Shown piece by piece: positions 1 to 10,087 of a stretch of 64,000 bases of DNA. Source of the stretch: Apis mellifera (Eukaryota > Arthropoda > Insecta > Hymenoptera > Apidae); the NCBI RefSeq assembly GCF_003254395.2, contig NC_037642.1:13101236-13165235 (forward strand), read 5' to 3'. Under the pieces are notes generated by a model, which worked only from the letters and a program-made list of their open reading frames with translations, was not told the origin of the DNA and made no database searches. The position numbers and the translations under genes are program-made. How positions within the stretch are numbered: the stretch's first letter is position 1; the number at the start of each line of letters is the position of its first letter.

Positions 1-1092
1 CAGTGTCCAAATTTTATTCTCGAGATGGAGAAAGTGTTAAATACGTCGCATGCGCGAGAAAGAATATCGCAGCATTTACCTTTGTTCGATTATATATCGA
101 ACTACACAGGGATGAATATTCGACGACCATCAGAAGTGGCTTTGCTCTATTCCGTTCTCGAAACGAAGGTAAGGAATATTAAATTGTTATGATTTAGTTG
201 AAAAATAGATGGATGGATATTTTAGAATTGAAAATATCTTAAGATTATCATATATAATGATTTTCTTTTTATTCTTATTCGAATAAAAAGTGCAGTATTA
301 TTGCAGGCCGATTTAAATCAACCGCTTCCATATTGGGCACGAGATATCTTTCCCAATGGGGGAATGTATAACGTGTCGTTGCTCGAATACGATCTCCTTT
401 GGGAAACTCCTTTACAGAAGAAATTAAATGGCGGGGCAATCGTAAGAGAGATTTTAGTGAATTTGTTGATGTACATCAAGGGAGACATACCGAGGAAACG
501 AAAGCTCATGATGTTCAGCGGAAACGAAAGAAATGTCGTGAGCGTTTTGAAAAGTTTAAATTTGTGGTCGCCGCATATTCCAAACGAGGCAGCATCCGTG
601 ATTTTTGAACTTTATTTTGACAATGAAACGGAAAGTCATGGTGTGAAGGTGTGTGTTAAAATTAATCAAAACATCACTTTTTTTACGTAAATATCTCTTT
701 TGATAATAATTGTATTGAAATACGAAATGATAATGAAATGGAATTGGAAGGAAATAAATATTCATCGTACGAATTAAAATATTCTAAAAGAATAATAATG
801 AAAAACATATCTGTTATCGTTTCAGATTAACTATTACACAGGAGTAGATGGTATCACTATTCCTTTGAAAATACCAAATTGCACCGAAATATGCCCAATT
901 AGGACATTTTTATATTCATTAATAGATATTTTACCCGAGAACACCCAACGATTGTGTCATTGTGGAAAGATTGATCTTTCTGATCAAAGTGTAATATCCA
1001 ATGATATCATTTATAGTAGTAGATCTGTTTCCCATAGGTTACAAAGTATTATGCATCTATCTATTTTGTTAGTAATTACATTATTCGTATAA
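1..1092 (+). CDS. Histidine acid phosphatase, venom/testicular acid phosphatase-like (3' part of gene)
   Basis: Three exons are visible: 1-168 (continues off the left edge), 307-648 and 826-1092, joined in phase 0 by GT-AG introns. The protein carries features of the insect histidine acid phosphatase family, whose members hydrolyse phosphomonoesters outside the cell or in lysosomes: a DY-S-TGMN segment, a KKLNGG segment before the second active-site motif, and a late cysteine pair. The N-terminal RHGxRxP active site lies outside the window. In the C-terminal active-site motif, where the family has HD (HE in insect venom forms), this gene reads SGNE (517-528), so the histidine is replaced by asparagine. 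The last residues (about 1051-1089) form a hydrophobic tail that could be a GPI-anchor signal. Family assignment is firm; whether the enzyme is active is doubtful. Confidence 0.85.
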
Positions 1093-1579
1093 TAATAAAT
1101 TTGTATAAATCTGAATCTCATTGCAAATGTTCGAATAATTCACACACGTGTGAGAAAATTAAAAAAAAAAGAAAAAAAAAATACAAGAAAATAACAATTT
1201 GCATTTATATTAAAAATATGTTTATATTTTTTACATCATTCTCTTTCTATCTCTCTCTCAAGTTAAATAATTTTTAATGATTGAAATCTCAATATTTTTA
1301 ATAACAATTTATTTGATTATATATTTAAAATTATATATGTATAAAATATAAATTATTTGTTGATTATTATTTAATCTAATAAATTACTTGTTGTTTATTA
1401 AAATTATAATTTCAATTAAAAATTTCAATAAAAATTAAATAAAAGAAAACAATTACAATGTCCTTTTATTTAAAATTTATTCATCATATATAAAAAGTGA
1501 TAAAAAGTATATGAAATAATATATAACCTATATACACTGCATATTAACCTATATTAAAATTACACTTGAAATTATTTAA
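1093..1579. other. Short intergenic region between two convergent genes
   Basis: A+T-rich DNA between the stop codons of the acid phosphatase and the unrecognised minus-strand gene. It holds AATAAA-like signals close to both stops and a palindromic CACACGTGTG near 1143. I see no gene here. Confidence 0.6.
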
Positions 1580-4531
1580 TCATATAGTTAATAAATTAAC
1601 TAATTTTCGTGATTTTTTAGCAAATTGAACAAAATTTTCTGTAGCAATTACTGTAAAGTCATCCAAAATCATTAACCATCTTCTTTCTCTTGTTTGCTTA
1701 CTATCTTCCATTATCGTGCTTTCGAAATTCAATTGTTTTTTCCATGAATCGATTACAGATGGTATTGTTTCTTCGTCAGATTGATCTCTTTCTTCGTTTC
1801 TAAACACTGATCGATATTTCTGTAAACAACTAGTTAATATATAAAATATAATATGCAATTGACTTATTATATTATGTACATCAGCTTTTTTGTTATTTAC
1901 TAGAGAAATTAAAATGTTTTCGTAGATTTTCAGTTTCGTGGTCAGATGATTTATTATTTCGATACAAATTCTCATAGAAGTGCATAAATATAAAATAATG
2001 CTGATTTGATAAGTTTGTATCGTAACCTAAATGAAAAAAAAAAAAGAAAAAAAATATAATCTTGAATCTTAATCTTAAATATTTATTTTGAATAATCAAT
2101 AATTTATGTATATAAATCTATTACAATTAAGCAATACCTTTCTAAAACTAAAGTCATTATTTATCTCTGACATTTTTTTTTTATCTTTAACGACAAAAAA
2201 ATTAAGTATTTCATTTTTTAAAGAACTATGCATATTTTATATGTAATTTTAACATTTAATTTTAATATTAAATAATAAGAATAAGTAATAAAAAGTATGA
2301 GAGATTAACATTTTATAATTATCACTAACGTTTCAAATTGTTTATTTATAACTATATTTTATATCATTTTTTCTTAACTATTAACACAAGTATTTTAATT
2401 TACCTTGTTTAGTCGAATATTCTCAATATTTTCATCCAATATACTTGTCACTATTTGCACAATTTCTTGTGTATACGCATTAGTTTTATATTTAGCTTCA
2501 GAAATGTCACAAAAATCCAATATTGCATTCAAAGCTTGCTCTTCTAAAGTATCTTTCCAACATCTTTTTCTCATATACAATTTTCCTATTCTCTCATCTT
2601 GAAAAACTGAAAGAATCATCTTTGCCGATTCAAAAGCAACATCGTCCGCATTTAAAGAATCGAGTATGAATTTCAACCATTCCGATGAAATCTTTTTGTC
2701 CTTTCCTTTATAAACCTCAGAACCTGCAGTTAATCCATGAACAGATTTTAATCTCTTTCTTTTACGTCCACTTTCTTCGCATTCTTCGAATGAATATTTC
2801 TGCGCATGTCTTTTTTGCGTATATGATTTTACATTATTTGCGCTAATAATATCGCTTTTATGATGAGAAAAAGATAAACACAATTGATCTTGATTTAAAA
2901 TCCAATCTTTTTCAATTATATCTGTGGTAAGAAATTCTACGTCATGCGTGTCAGTCCTGTCTTCTTGAGGAGTAATTTTATCGATTTTTTCACTAGAAAA
3001 TATACTCTTTTCACTTTCATCGATGTAATTCGATATCGATATATATTCTGCACTCAATTGATAAGTATCGTAAGCACTGTCTTTTTGAGGAGAGCAAGCA
3101 TTGTCGATCTGATTCGACGAAATAATAACACTTTCATGATGAAAATCCAAATCAGAAGTTTGTGTAGCAATTACGTGTTCATTCGATTCAGAGGTTAATT
3201 GTTTCTTTCGTTCGCATAATGAATATTTTTTGTTAAATAAAATACCTGAAAAGTTACTATCGTGCGGGAAGACACCGAGGTTATCTTTCATTTCTGTCAA
3301 AGTTTTTAAAACACCATTATTTTGGGAATGTAATAATGAAAATTTCTCTGTCGATTTATCGTTGATAAGATTATTTTCTTCAACTAGTTTCAAACAACTT
3401 TCTCTGTCTACGACTTTATCTTGACTTTTCAAAGAATCTCTAAACATATCGGAACTAGAAGAATAGTCTTGGTCTGAATCCTGGATAATACAATTATTCA
3501 AAGTTGTATTTCGTTGTGTACTTGATTGTGTATTGAAGTATCTGTCAAGACTTTGATAGGATGTAAAAACGGAAGGATTAATTCTTTTTTGAGTGAAAAT
3601 TTCAATTTCTTGTTCCATTTCTTGATAACAAGATAAAGATATACTGTTTTTTTTATCACACTGTACGTTACATGATAAATCGATACTATTAATATATTTT
3701 AAATTATCATCAAAATTACTATGATCATTATCTTGAATATGAGGTATCGAATCTTGATTATATAAATCAGAATCTTTTCCTAAAAATATAATATTTTTTT
3801 AAAGATGTTATCAGGTTATATATTATTTGAAATTTTTATTTAATATATATGATAAAGTTTAAGGATATAGTATAAATATTAACATTAATTACTTATATTA
3901 TATGTTACGTTAATTGTTTAAAAATATAATTAACATAAAAAATATTTGTTAAAAATATTAAATATTAAATATAACATTACCAATATTTTTCCACTGTTTA
4001 TGAAATACCAAATGAAATTGTTCAATGGAAATAGTTTTCATGAATATGATAGCTGACTTTAACCAAACAATACTTTGTACGAAATTTAACTCCTTCAAAT
4101 ATTCTTCTGTATAACTCGATATGTTCTCACAAAAATTTTGAATAAGATTTTGAGGTATATTCAAAAAATGTTCACATCGATAACAATATTTATTTTTATC
4201 GTTGAACTTCTTTAATTCCTTCATTTCTATTAAAATATCTTCGATAATATAAGGAGAATATAATTTTTCATTCGATAAGTTATTTGTAAAAGTACCTATA
4301 CATTAGTAATTATGTATAATAATTTATTATATTATTTATTATTGAATATAATCGATCAATAATTATTATTATATTATTATTGAATAAAAAATTGTAATTA
4401 TGAAAAAAACCTAATTCGGATGAATGATGATACGAATATTTTACGTATGCATATTGTAATTCAGAAAGAATTTTATTTCGCTTTTTAATATGAAGTTTTA
4501 ATTGTTCGATCTTATTAATATTGTCGTTCAC
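1580..4531 (-). CDS. Unrecognised 761-residue (or slightly longer) multi-exon protein
   Basis: Five coding exons join with phase preserved on the minus strand: 4531-4411, 4295-3981, 3779-2404, 2164-2138 (27 nt, 9 codons) and 2026-1580, giving 762 codons with the stop. The first listed exon has no ATG, so an upstream exon is needed; 5067-5053 (ATG, 5 codons, donor GTTAGT) fits in phase but is speculative. The product starts with a basic coil-like stretch (IEQLKLHIKKRNKILSEL), then a helical domain with a CYRC pair. A roughly 400-residue Ser/Asp/Glu-rich, probably disordered middle follows, with a basic KRKRLK patch. The C-terminal 230 residues are helical, including VFQDERIGKLYMRKRCW and a hydrophobic ISIILYLCTSMRIC stretch. 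I do not recognise the family. The layout suits a nuclear scaffold or recombination protein, but that is only an impression. Confidence 0.7.
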
Positions 4532-4813
4532 CTAGAACAATAATAAATAATAATAATTTGAATAATTTAAAGTAATAACAGAATCTTAAAAATGCTTATA
4601 ACAGAATCTTAAATATTATAAAATATTATGAAATAAATACCATATTATATATATCTATATTTTTATTAATTAAAAATATTTTATTAAAAAATATCGTAAA
4701 AATTTCTAATTTTACATATAAAAAAATAAATATTAAATTCTATTTTATGTATTAAATTATTGAAATATAAGCTGATAAATAAAATATTCAAATTATAATT
4801 CATTTGAATGTAA

Positions 4814-4814
<1 letters not shown>

Positions 4815-4853
<39 letters not shown>
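4815..4853. repeat. (TA)n microsatellite
   Basis: About 19 TA units in what would be the first intron of the unrecognised minus-strand gene. Other TA tracts occur at 7915-7937, 19403-19421, 26632-26651, 29717-29743, 37440-37464 and 42673-42692. Confidence 0.95.
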
Positions 4854-4858
<5 letters not shown>

Positions 4859-5052
4859 AGAATCAAATTGAAATTGATTTCATTTGAAATTGAAAATAGT
4901 AATATAAGATTAATTATCTATACATCACATTAATTTGTAGTAAATAAATCAAATCACATGATGAATACTATAAATACTTCAGTTATTGATTATAGAAATT
5001 AAAAATTAAAATCGAATTTATATTATTATGCAAAATGCATTATGATACTAAC

Positions 5053-5067
5053 CGGTGTATTCAACAT
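5053..5067 (-). CDS. Possible first coding exon of the unrecognised gene
   Basis: ATG TTG AAT ACA CCG followed by GTTAGT, a fair donor. It would splice in phase 0 to the exon that begins with GTG at 4531 after a TTGTTCTAG acceptor, giving MLNTPVNDN. It is offered because the 4531 exon has no ATG and is open up to its acceptor. A transcript would be needed to confirm it. Confidence 0.3.
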
Positions 5068-5578
5068 TTACTATATTATTATATTACTATATTAAATGCT
5101 TATTTTTATAAAAATAAATTATATTTATGAATTTATTTAAATGTTAAAAACAATTTATTAGTATTATTTATTTAACGATAAATAATTTCCTAATTAAATT
5201 AATATAAATAGTTTTTTATTTCATATTTCAAACTTATTAATCGATAAAATCTGATTCCCCTAGATTTTGATTATATAATTTTATTTGGATTTGATAATTC
5301 GATTCGTTGAACAATTTATATAATAATTTAAATATATTTTTTTATTAATATTATCAATTTATATAAAATATATTCGAAATTTTTTTTTATAATCATTAAT
5401 TGATTCAAAATAATTTTTTAATGAATCATTATGAACAACATTTTCAGAAAGATAGTTTCACGTGCTTCCGGTTTATCGATCGAACCGGTAGGAACATGGT
5501 AATTCGGACATAACGAGAGCAAAGTGATTTTGATCTTAATCTTTTTACGTAAAAAGAATTTAATAATTAACTGTAAAT
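5068..5578. promoter_or_regulatory. Probable bidirectional promoter with a DRE-like inverted repeat
   Basis: This 0.5-kb spacer separates the divergent starts of the unrecognised gene (-) and Tim13 (+). Most of it is featureless A+T. At 5468-5488, CCGGTT and AACCGG arms flank a TATCGAT core that resembles the Drosophila DRE (TATCGATA), an element typical of housekeeping promoters. The island also stands out for its G+C content. Confidence 0.45.
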
Positions 5579-6721
5579 ATGAGTGCACTTACATCTGAAT
5601 CCTTAACTGATAAAGAGAAAAGTGAATTTATGCAACAAATAAAACAAGAATTTGCCATTGCAAGTGCACAAGAGATGCTCTCGGTATGATGGCATAATAC
5701 ATTTATTTCTCTTTTTTTTACAAATTAAGAATGAATGAATAGCATATATTTAATTTTATATTTTCAGAAAATGTCAGAGAAATGCTTCAAAAAATGTGTG
5801 GTTAGACCTGGCACTTCTCTGGATAGTTCTGAACAGGTAATATCTATTCACAGAACATATCATACATAACCTTAATATAAAATATAACCTGAGAGCTTCA
5901 AAGATAGAAAAGAATTAAATATAAATACATATTTTTTTTATTAGAATATTATAACAGAAATAACTTGAAAATAGCTTTTGTAAAATTTTTATTAATTTAA
6001 TTAATTTCTGTATAACGAATAATTTTTATATAATATATGAAATTGTTACAAATCTTTAAGGAATGAAAAGGAATTAATATAAAATATATAAAATAACATG
6101 AATGATCGAGTATATATAAATAAATTAAGAATTGTTCAAAAATAATAAAGTTTTTAAATATATTTGAAATTTTTATATATATTTTATTTTAATTTTAAAT
6201 TATAACAAATTTTACATGATATTATAATAATTAAAACAATAATAATCAACAATAATAATATATATATTATTTAGATTATTAATTATAAATATAATTTGTT
6301 ATATTTATATTTAAATATTATTATATTTTTGTATTTGTTCAAAATGATAATATAAATAGTAAATAATAAATGATAAAGATAAATAGATATAATTAATTAA
6401 AATTTAAAGTTTTGATAAAGCAAATTAAAAATTAAAGTAAGATTAAGTACATATTATATTAAAAATGAATTGATTTCATTTTAAATATAAAATTTTTTCT
6501 GTATTATATATATTAAATTATGCCATAATAATATAGAAACATAGTTAAAAATAAAGTTGTAAAATACAAATGAATTTAATACGAAGAAATTTTTCATAAG
6601 TCATTTTATAATTTATTTGCAGAAATGTGTAGCAATGTGTATGGACCGATATATGGATGCATTTAATCTTGTATCAAAAACATATAGTGCTCGAATACAA
6701 AGAGAGCATAATAGAATGTAA
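5579..6721 (+). CDS. Tim13: Mitochondrial import inner membrane translocase subunit Tim13
   Basis: Three exons, 5579-5683, 5768-5836 and 6623-6721, all joined in phase 0, encode 90 residues, the usual length of a small Tim. The twin CX3C motifs are CFKKC (exon 2) and CVAMC (start of exon 3), with the family's KCVxxC-MDRYMDAFNLVS helix after the second pair and the VRPGTSLD loop between them. Tim13 pairs with Tim8 as a hexameric chaperone in the intermembrane space, escorting hydrophobic precursors to the inner membrane. The ATG is the first in the open frame and gives the expected short N-terminus. The 786-bp second intron is the only long one. An AATAAA-like signal follows the stop near 6737. 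Confidence 0.96.
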
Positions 6722-7467
6722 CAGTACAAATTGTTAAATAAATTGTTTCTGGTTGTATATTGTGTAATTGTATATCAACTATTTCCAAGTATTGTTTAGG
6801 AAATTGTAATTATTATGTATATTTGTTATCAAATCTATGTCATTTATAAACATTGAATAATTTTGTATATAACAATATCATTTTTGATTAATATTTATAT
6901 AAAAAATAGATTTTTATATTTATAAAACTAAAAGTTAAAAATGGAATTTCAATATTACACAGTGAAATAATACTGCCATCTGTACTTATAAAGTATTGAC
7001 AAATAAATCACTTAAACTTATAATCTGTTTTCTTTCACTGAAATATTATGATTATGTTATACTTGTCACATTAGCAATAATTTTTTATTTAATATAATTC
7101 TTTATTTATATTTTAAGCTTAATATAATTTAAATATTTTGACTTTTTTCTTATATATGTAAAACTAAACTTTGAATAAAAATTTATAAAAATAGAGAATA
7201 ATTTGTTACATGAGATTAAGATTAAACTTTGGGTAGATTAATTATAAGGTATATAAAGATAAAAGGTAGATAAAAAGAAAACGCAACAATTGCAAAAGAG
7301 AAAAATCTTTATAAAATAAATAACATATACATGAATATTGTTACATCATATTTCAAAATCATAAATAAGTAACTTAGATATTTTATAAATTCCGCAATTC
7401 CATAGTATGTATTTGCATTGTTTCTTATTCATATACACTAAAAGGCACAATATAGCTACCAATACTT

Positions 7468-8370
7468 CAACGTGGTTACAAAAATAAACCTCTAGGACTG
7501 TATGAAAAAATATTGTAAGTGATTCATTAATACTTCATCTGTTCAATTTGATATTATAAATTAGTAAATAACAATAATTACAACTATTTCATATCAGTGT
7601 TTGCAAAATCTATAATTAATTCACCAGTACATTATATGCCATTATTATATGTACAGATCAATACAGATAGTTTATAACATAACAAATCGATGTTATTAAT
7701 TATATATATTCTTTTCTTAGCAAAAAAACAGTGCAAAGATATACATATGTGTTATATGTAAAGAAATTTATTAATATTTTTTCTAATCTTAAAAAATATA
7801 TTTTCAACTTTTTTATATTGTATTTATTATGTTCGGCATATAAAATGAAGGATTATATATTTATTATGTACTTTATGTACATTTTACAGATTTTCCAAAA
7901 GAAAAAGAAAAAATATATATATATATATATATATATAACAAGATTTTTGTATATATTAAAATGTAGAACATGTGATATTATATTAATCAGTTTAGGATTA
8001 TTTGAAATCACTTCTGAAACTACATAAATATAAAAATGTTTATATACCCTGCAATAGAAATGTTTACAAAAACATTTTCTAGTTTTATCAGAATGTAAAA
8101 TAAAATTTGTTGATATACTGTTATAAGTTATGAAACATTTCTTAAATTACTCTCTTCTTTCTTCTCTTTCTTATAATTTACATTGAAAAATACTTTTTAT
8201 GTAAATTTCTTTACTAATGCTAACAATACAACAAAAGTGCTTAATAATCTTAATAACAATGGAATGTATTTATATTTTACATTCTATAAAGTGTAGGAAT
8301 GTTCAGTATCATCCTGAAATTGTTTTTATAAAATTATATGTCATATCAATATTAAAATGTAACCACGTTG
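7468..8370. repeat. Widely spaced 13-nt perfect inverted repeat
   Basis: CAACGTGGTTACA at 7468-7480 and its reverse complement at 8358-8370. On both sides ACCAAT occurs just outside (7457-7462, and 8371-8376 as ATTGGT). The 880 bp between are A+T-rich without a gene. Chance, a decayed element, or paired regulatory sites are all possible. Confidence 0.3.
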
Positions 8371-9381
8371 ATTGGTCAGGAACACACCTGCTTTAATATA
8401 TACATATAGATAAATATTGATTCAAATTAAGAGATTTCATAATACTGTAGAAGTAAAAACTTTAAATTTTATATTTTCACTATTTAAAATATGATTTTTT
8501 AAAATAAATAATTTATTTTTTAATTCAGTTATAAAAAATGAATATTAAAACAATAAATGTTGTAACATTAATTTTTAACAAAGTAATGAAATTATAATAC
8601 AAAAAAATATACATTCATGAAATTATAATAATTATAATAAAAACAAAATTTTCTAACTAAATGATATATGAAATCGATTAATGGCATATTTATATTATTG
8701 TTTTAAATATAATTAATGTATAATTGAAATTTTAAAGAATGAAATCTCTTTGTTTGAATCATTTACAATATTTACTATTGATGATATTACAGTAATTGTG
8801 TGCTACTAAAAATTTTGTGAAAGAAGCAGGCTGTACAACTGTTAACAGATTTTGATTTGTCAAGCATCCAGTTGATCCATTATGAATTGTACTTAGTTAT
8901 TGCATCTTATTGGGGCATAATATATTTATATCAAGATATTGGATTGCCCAAAAATTGAACTATTTAATAAGATTTCATTAATATTAATTTATGGATGCAA
9001 GTAAACATAAGCATCTATCAATTTTTTTTATTGAATATTAATCTTTAAATTCTTTAATTTTTAATTTTGCATTTAGCACCATTATCTTTAAAGAAAAATA
9101 ATTTTATATATTTTTTTTAGACAATCCATTTTTATATAGACGGATAATTTACTGATATTGCTATCAATACTATATCAGTAACTTTAGTTAAATGAGGTAA
9201 TGACATTAGTCATAAAATGGACAGGAATTATTTCGGTAAACATAACAAAATTGTTACAAAATTTTTTAAAAAGATATAACTAAGTATTCAACAACCATTA
9301 ATGTAACTGATTACTTTTCATTTTTAAGATATTTTAACATTAAGATAATTGTTTTTAATGAGTATAATACTAGATATATTT

Positions 9382-9905
9382 ACAGAACAACGTAGAAGGC
9401 AGTTTGTCTGAAAGTATACAATTAATAATTTTAGTATTATTTTTTTAATTCAGTTAATATAATACATCATAAAGAAAAGAAAACAAAAAAAAAAAAAAAT
9501 ATTTATTTTAAATAGTATTTTATTATTTATTTAACTGGTTCAAAATTTTATTTCATAGAAATCTTTTTTTAGAATTTTTATATGATTTCTATTTTTAATA
9601 TTTTTAATTATAAAAACATATAATTTAATATTTTATTACAATAATAACAGATAATAATGATAGTTCATTAATTTAATTTATAATATTCAATTTCTTTTGA
9701 TAAAATTTTTATAATGTTTTTATACAAAGCTGAATCTTCTAATATAATATAATGTTAATCCCATAAGATTTAAAAAATACTACTAAAATAAAATAAAATT
9801 CATTATTTATAAAAATATTTTTTGACAAAAAAAAATTATAAAATATTGAAAGTATAATATTTATAAATATATTTTCAGACATTTTCCTTCTACGTTTTTT
9901 TGTAG
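9382..9905. repeat. Possible non-autonomous DNA element (MITE-like) with about 35-bp inverted ends
   Basis: Left end: ACGTAGAAGGCAGTTTGTCT then GAAAGTATA (9390-9418). The right end, on the opposite strand, reads ACGTAGAAGGAAAATGTCTG then AAAATATA (9897-9870). The ends share the core ACGTAGAAGG and TGTCTGAAA with few mismatches. The roughly 450-bp interior is A+T-rich and non-coding. The target-site duplication is unclear, so a fold-back structure of other origin is possible. Confidence 0.45.
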
Positions 9906-10087
9906 GAGAACTTATAAGTATTGAGCCATAAATGGCAGTGCCACGTTAGAAATCAAAATAATTTTATAAATTTATACCAATTCGCATTAATATACTTGAT
10001 GCCCTGACACAGAATATTGAATATTAATGCTATGAATGAATTAATATTTTAAATTTCTTACAATAGTTCTTTAGTATGTGTAGTGCA

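Larger units (their letters stand above)
6722..10087. other. 3.4-kb intergenic region, A+T-rich, with two inverted-repeat structures
   Basis: The space between Tim13 (+) and CEP43 (-) holds no open frame with family character. The longest, 7731-8027, translates to Tyr/Ile/Lys-rich low complexity with a TA microsatellite and looks like chance. Two long-range inverted repeats (7468-7480 with 8358-8370, and about 9382-9420 with 9866-9905) are listed separately. Part of the right side may be CEP43 3' UTR. The less A+T-rich stretch near 8810-8940 is unassigned. Confidence 0.5.

Noticed and set aside
1580..4531. Naming the unrecognised gene as a MEI4-like meiotic factor
   Set aside because: Only the general layout is suggestive; I could not point to a conserved motif.
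7731..8027. 98-codon frame in the Tim13-CEP43 spacer
   Set aside because: Tyr/Ile/Lys low complexity crossing a TA microsatellite, with no start context or splice support.
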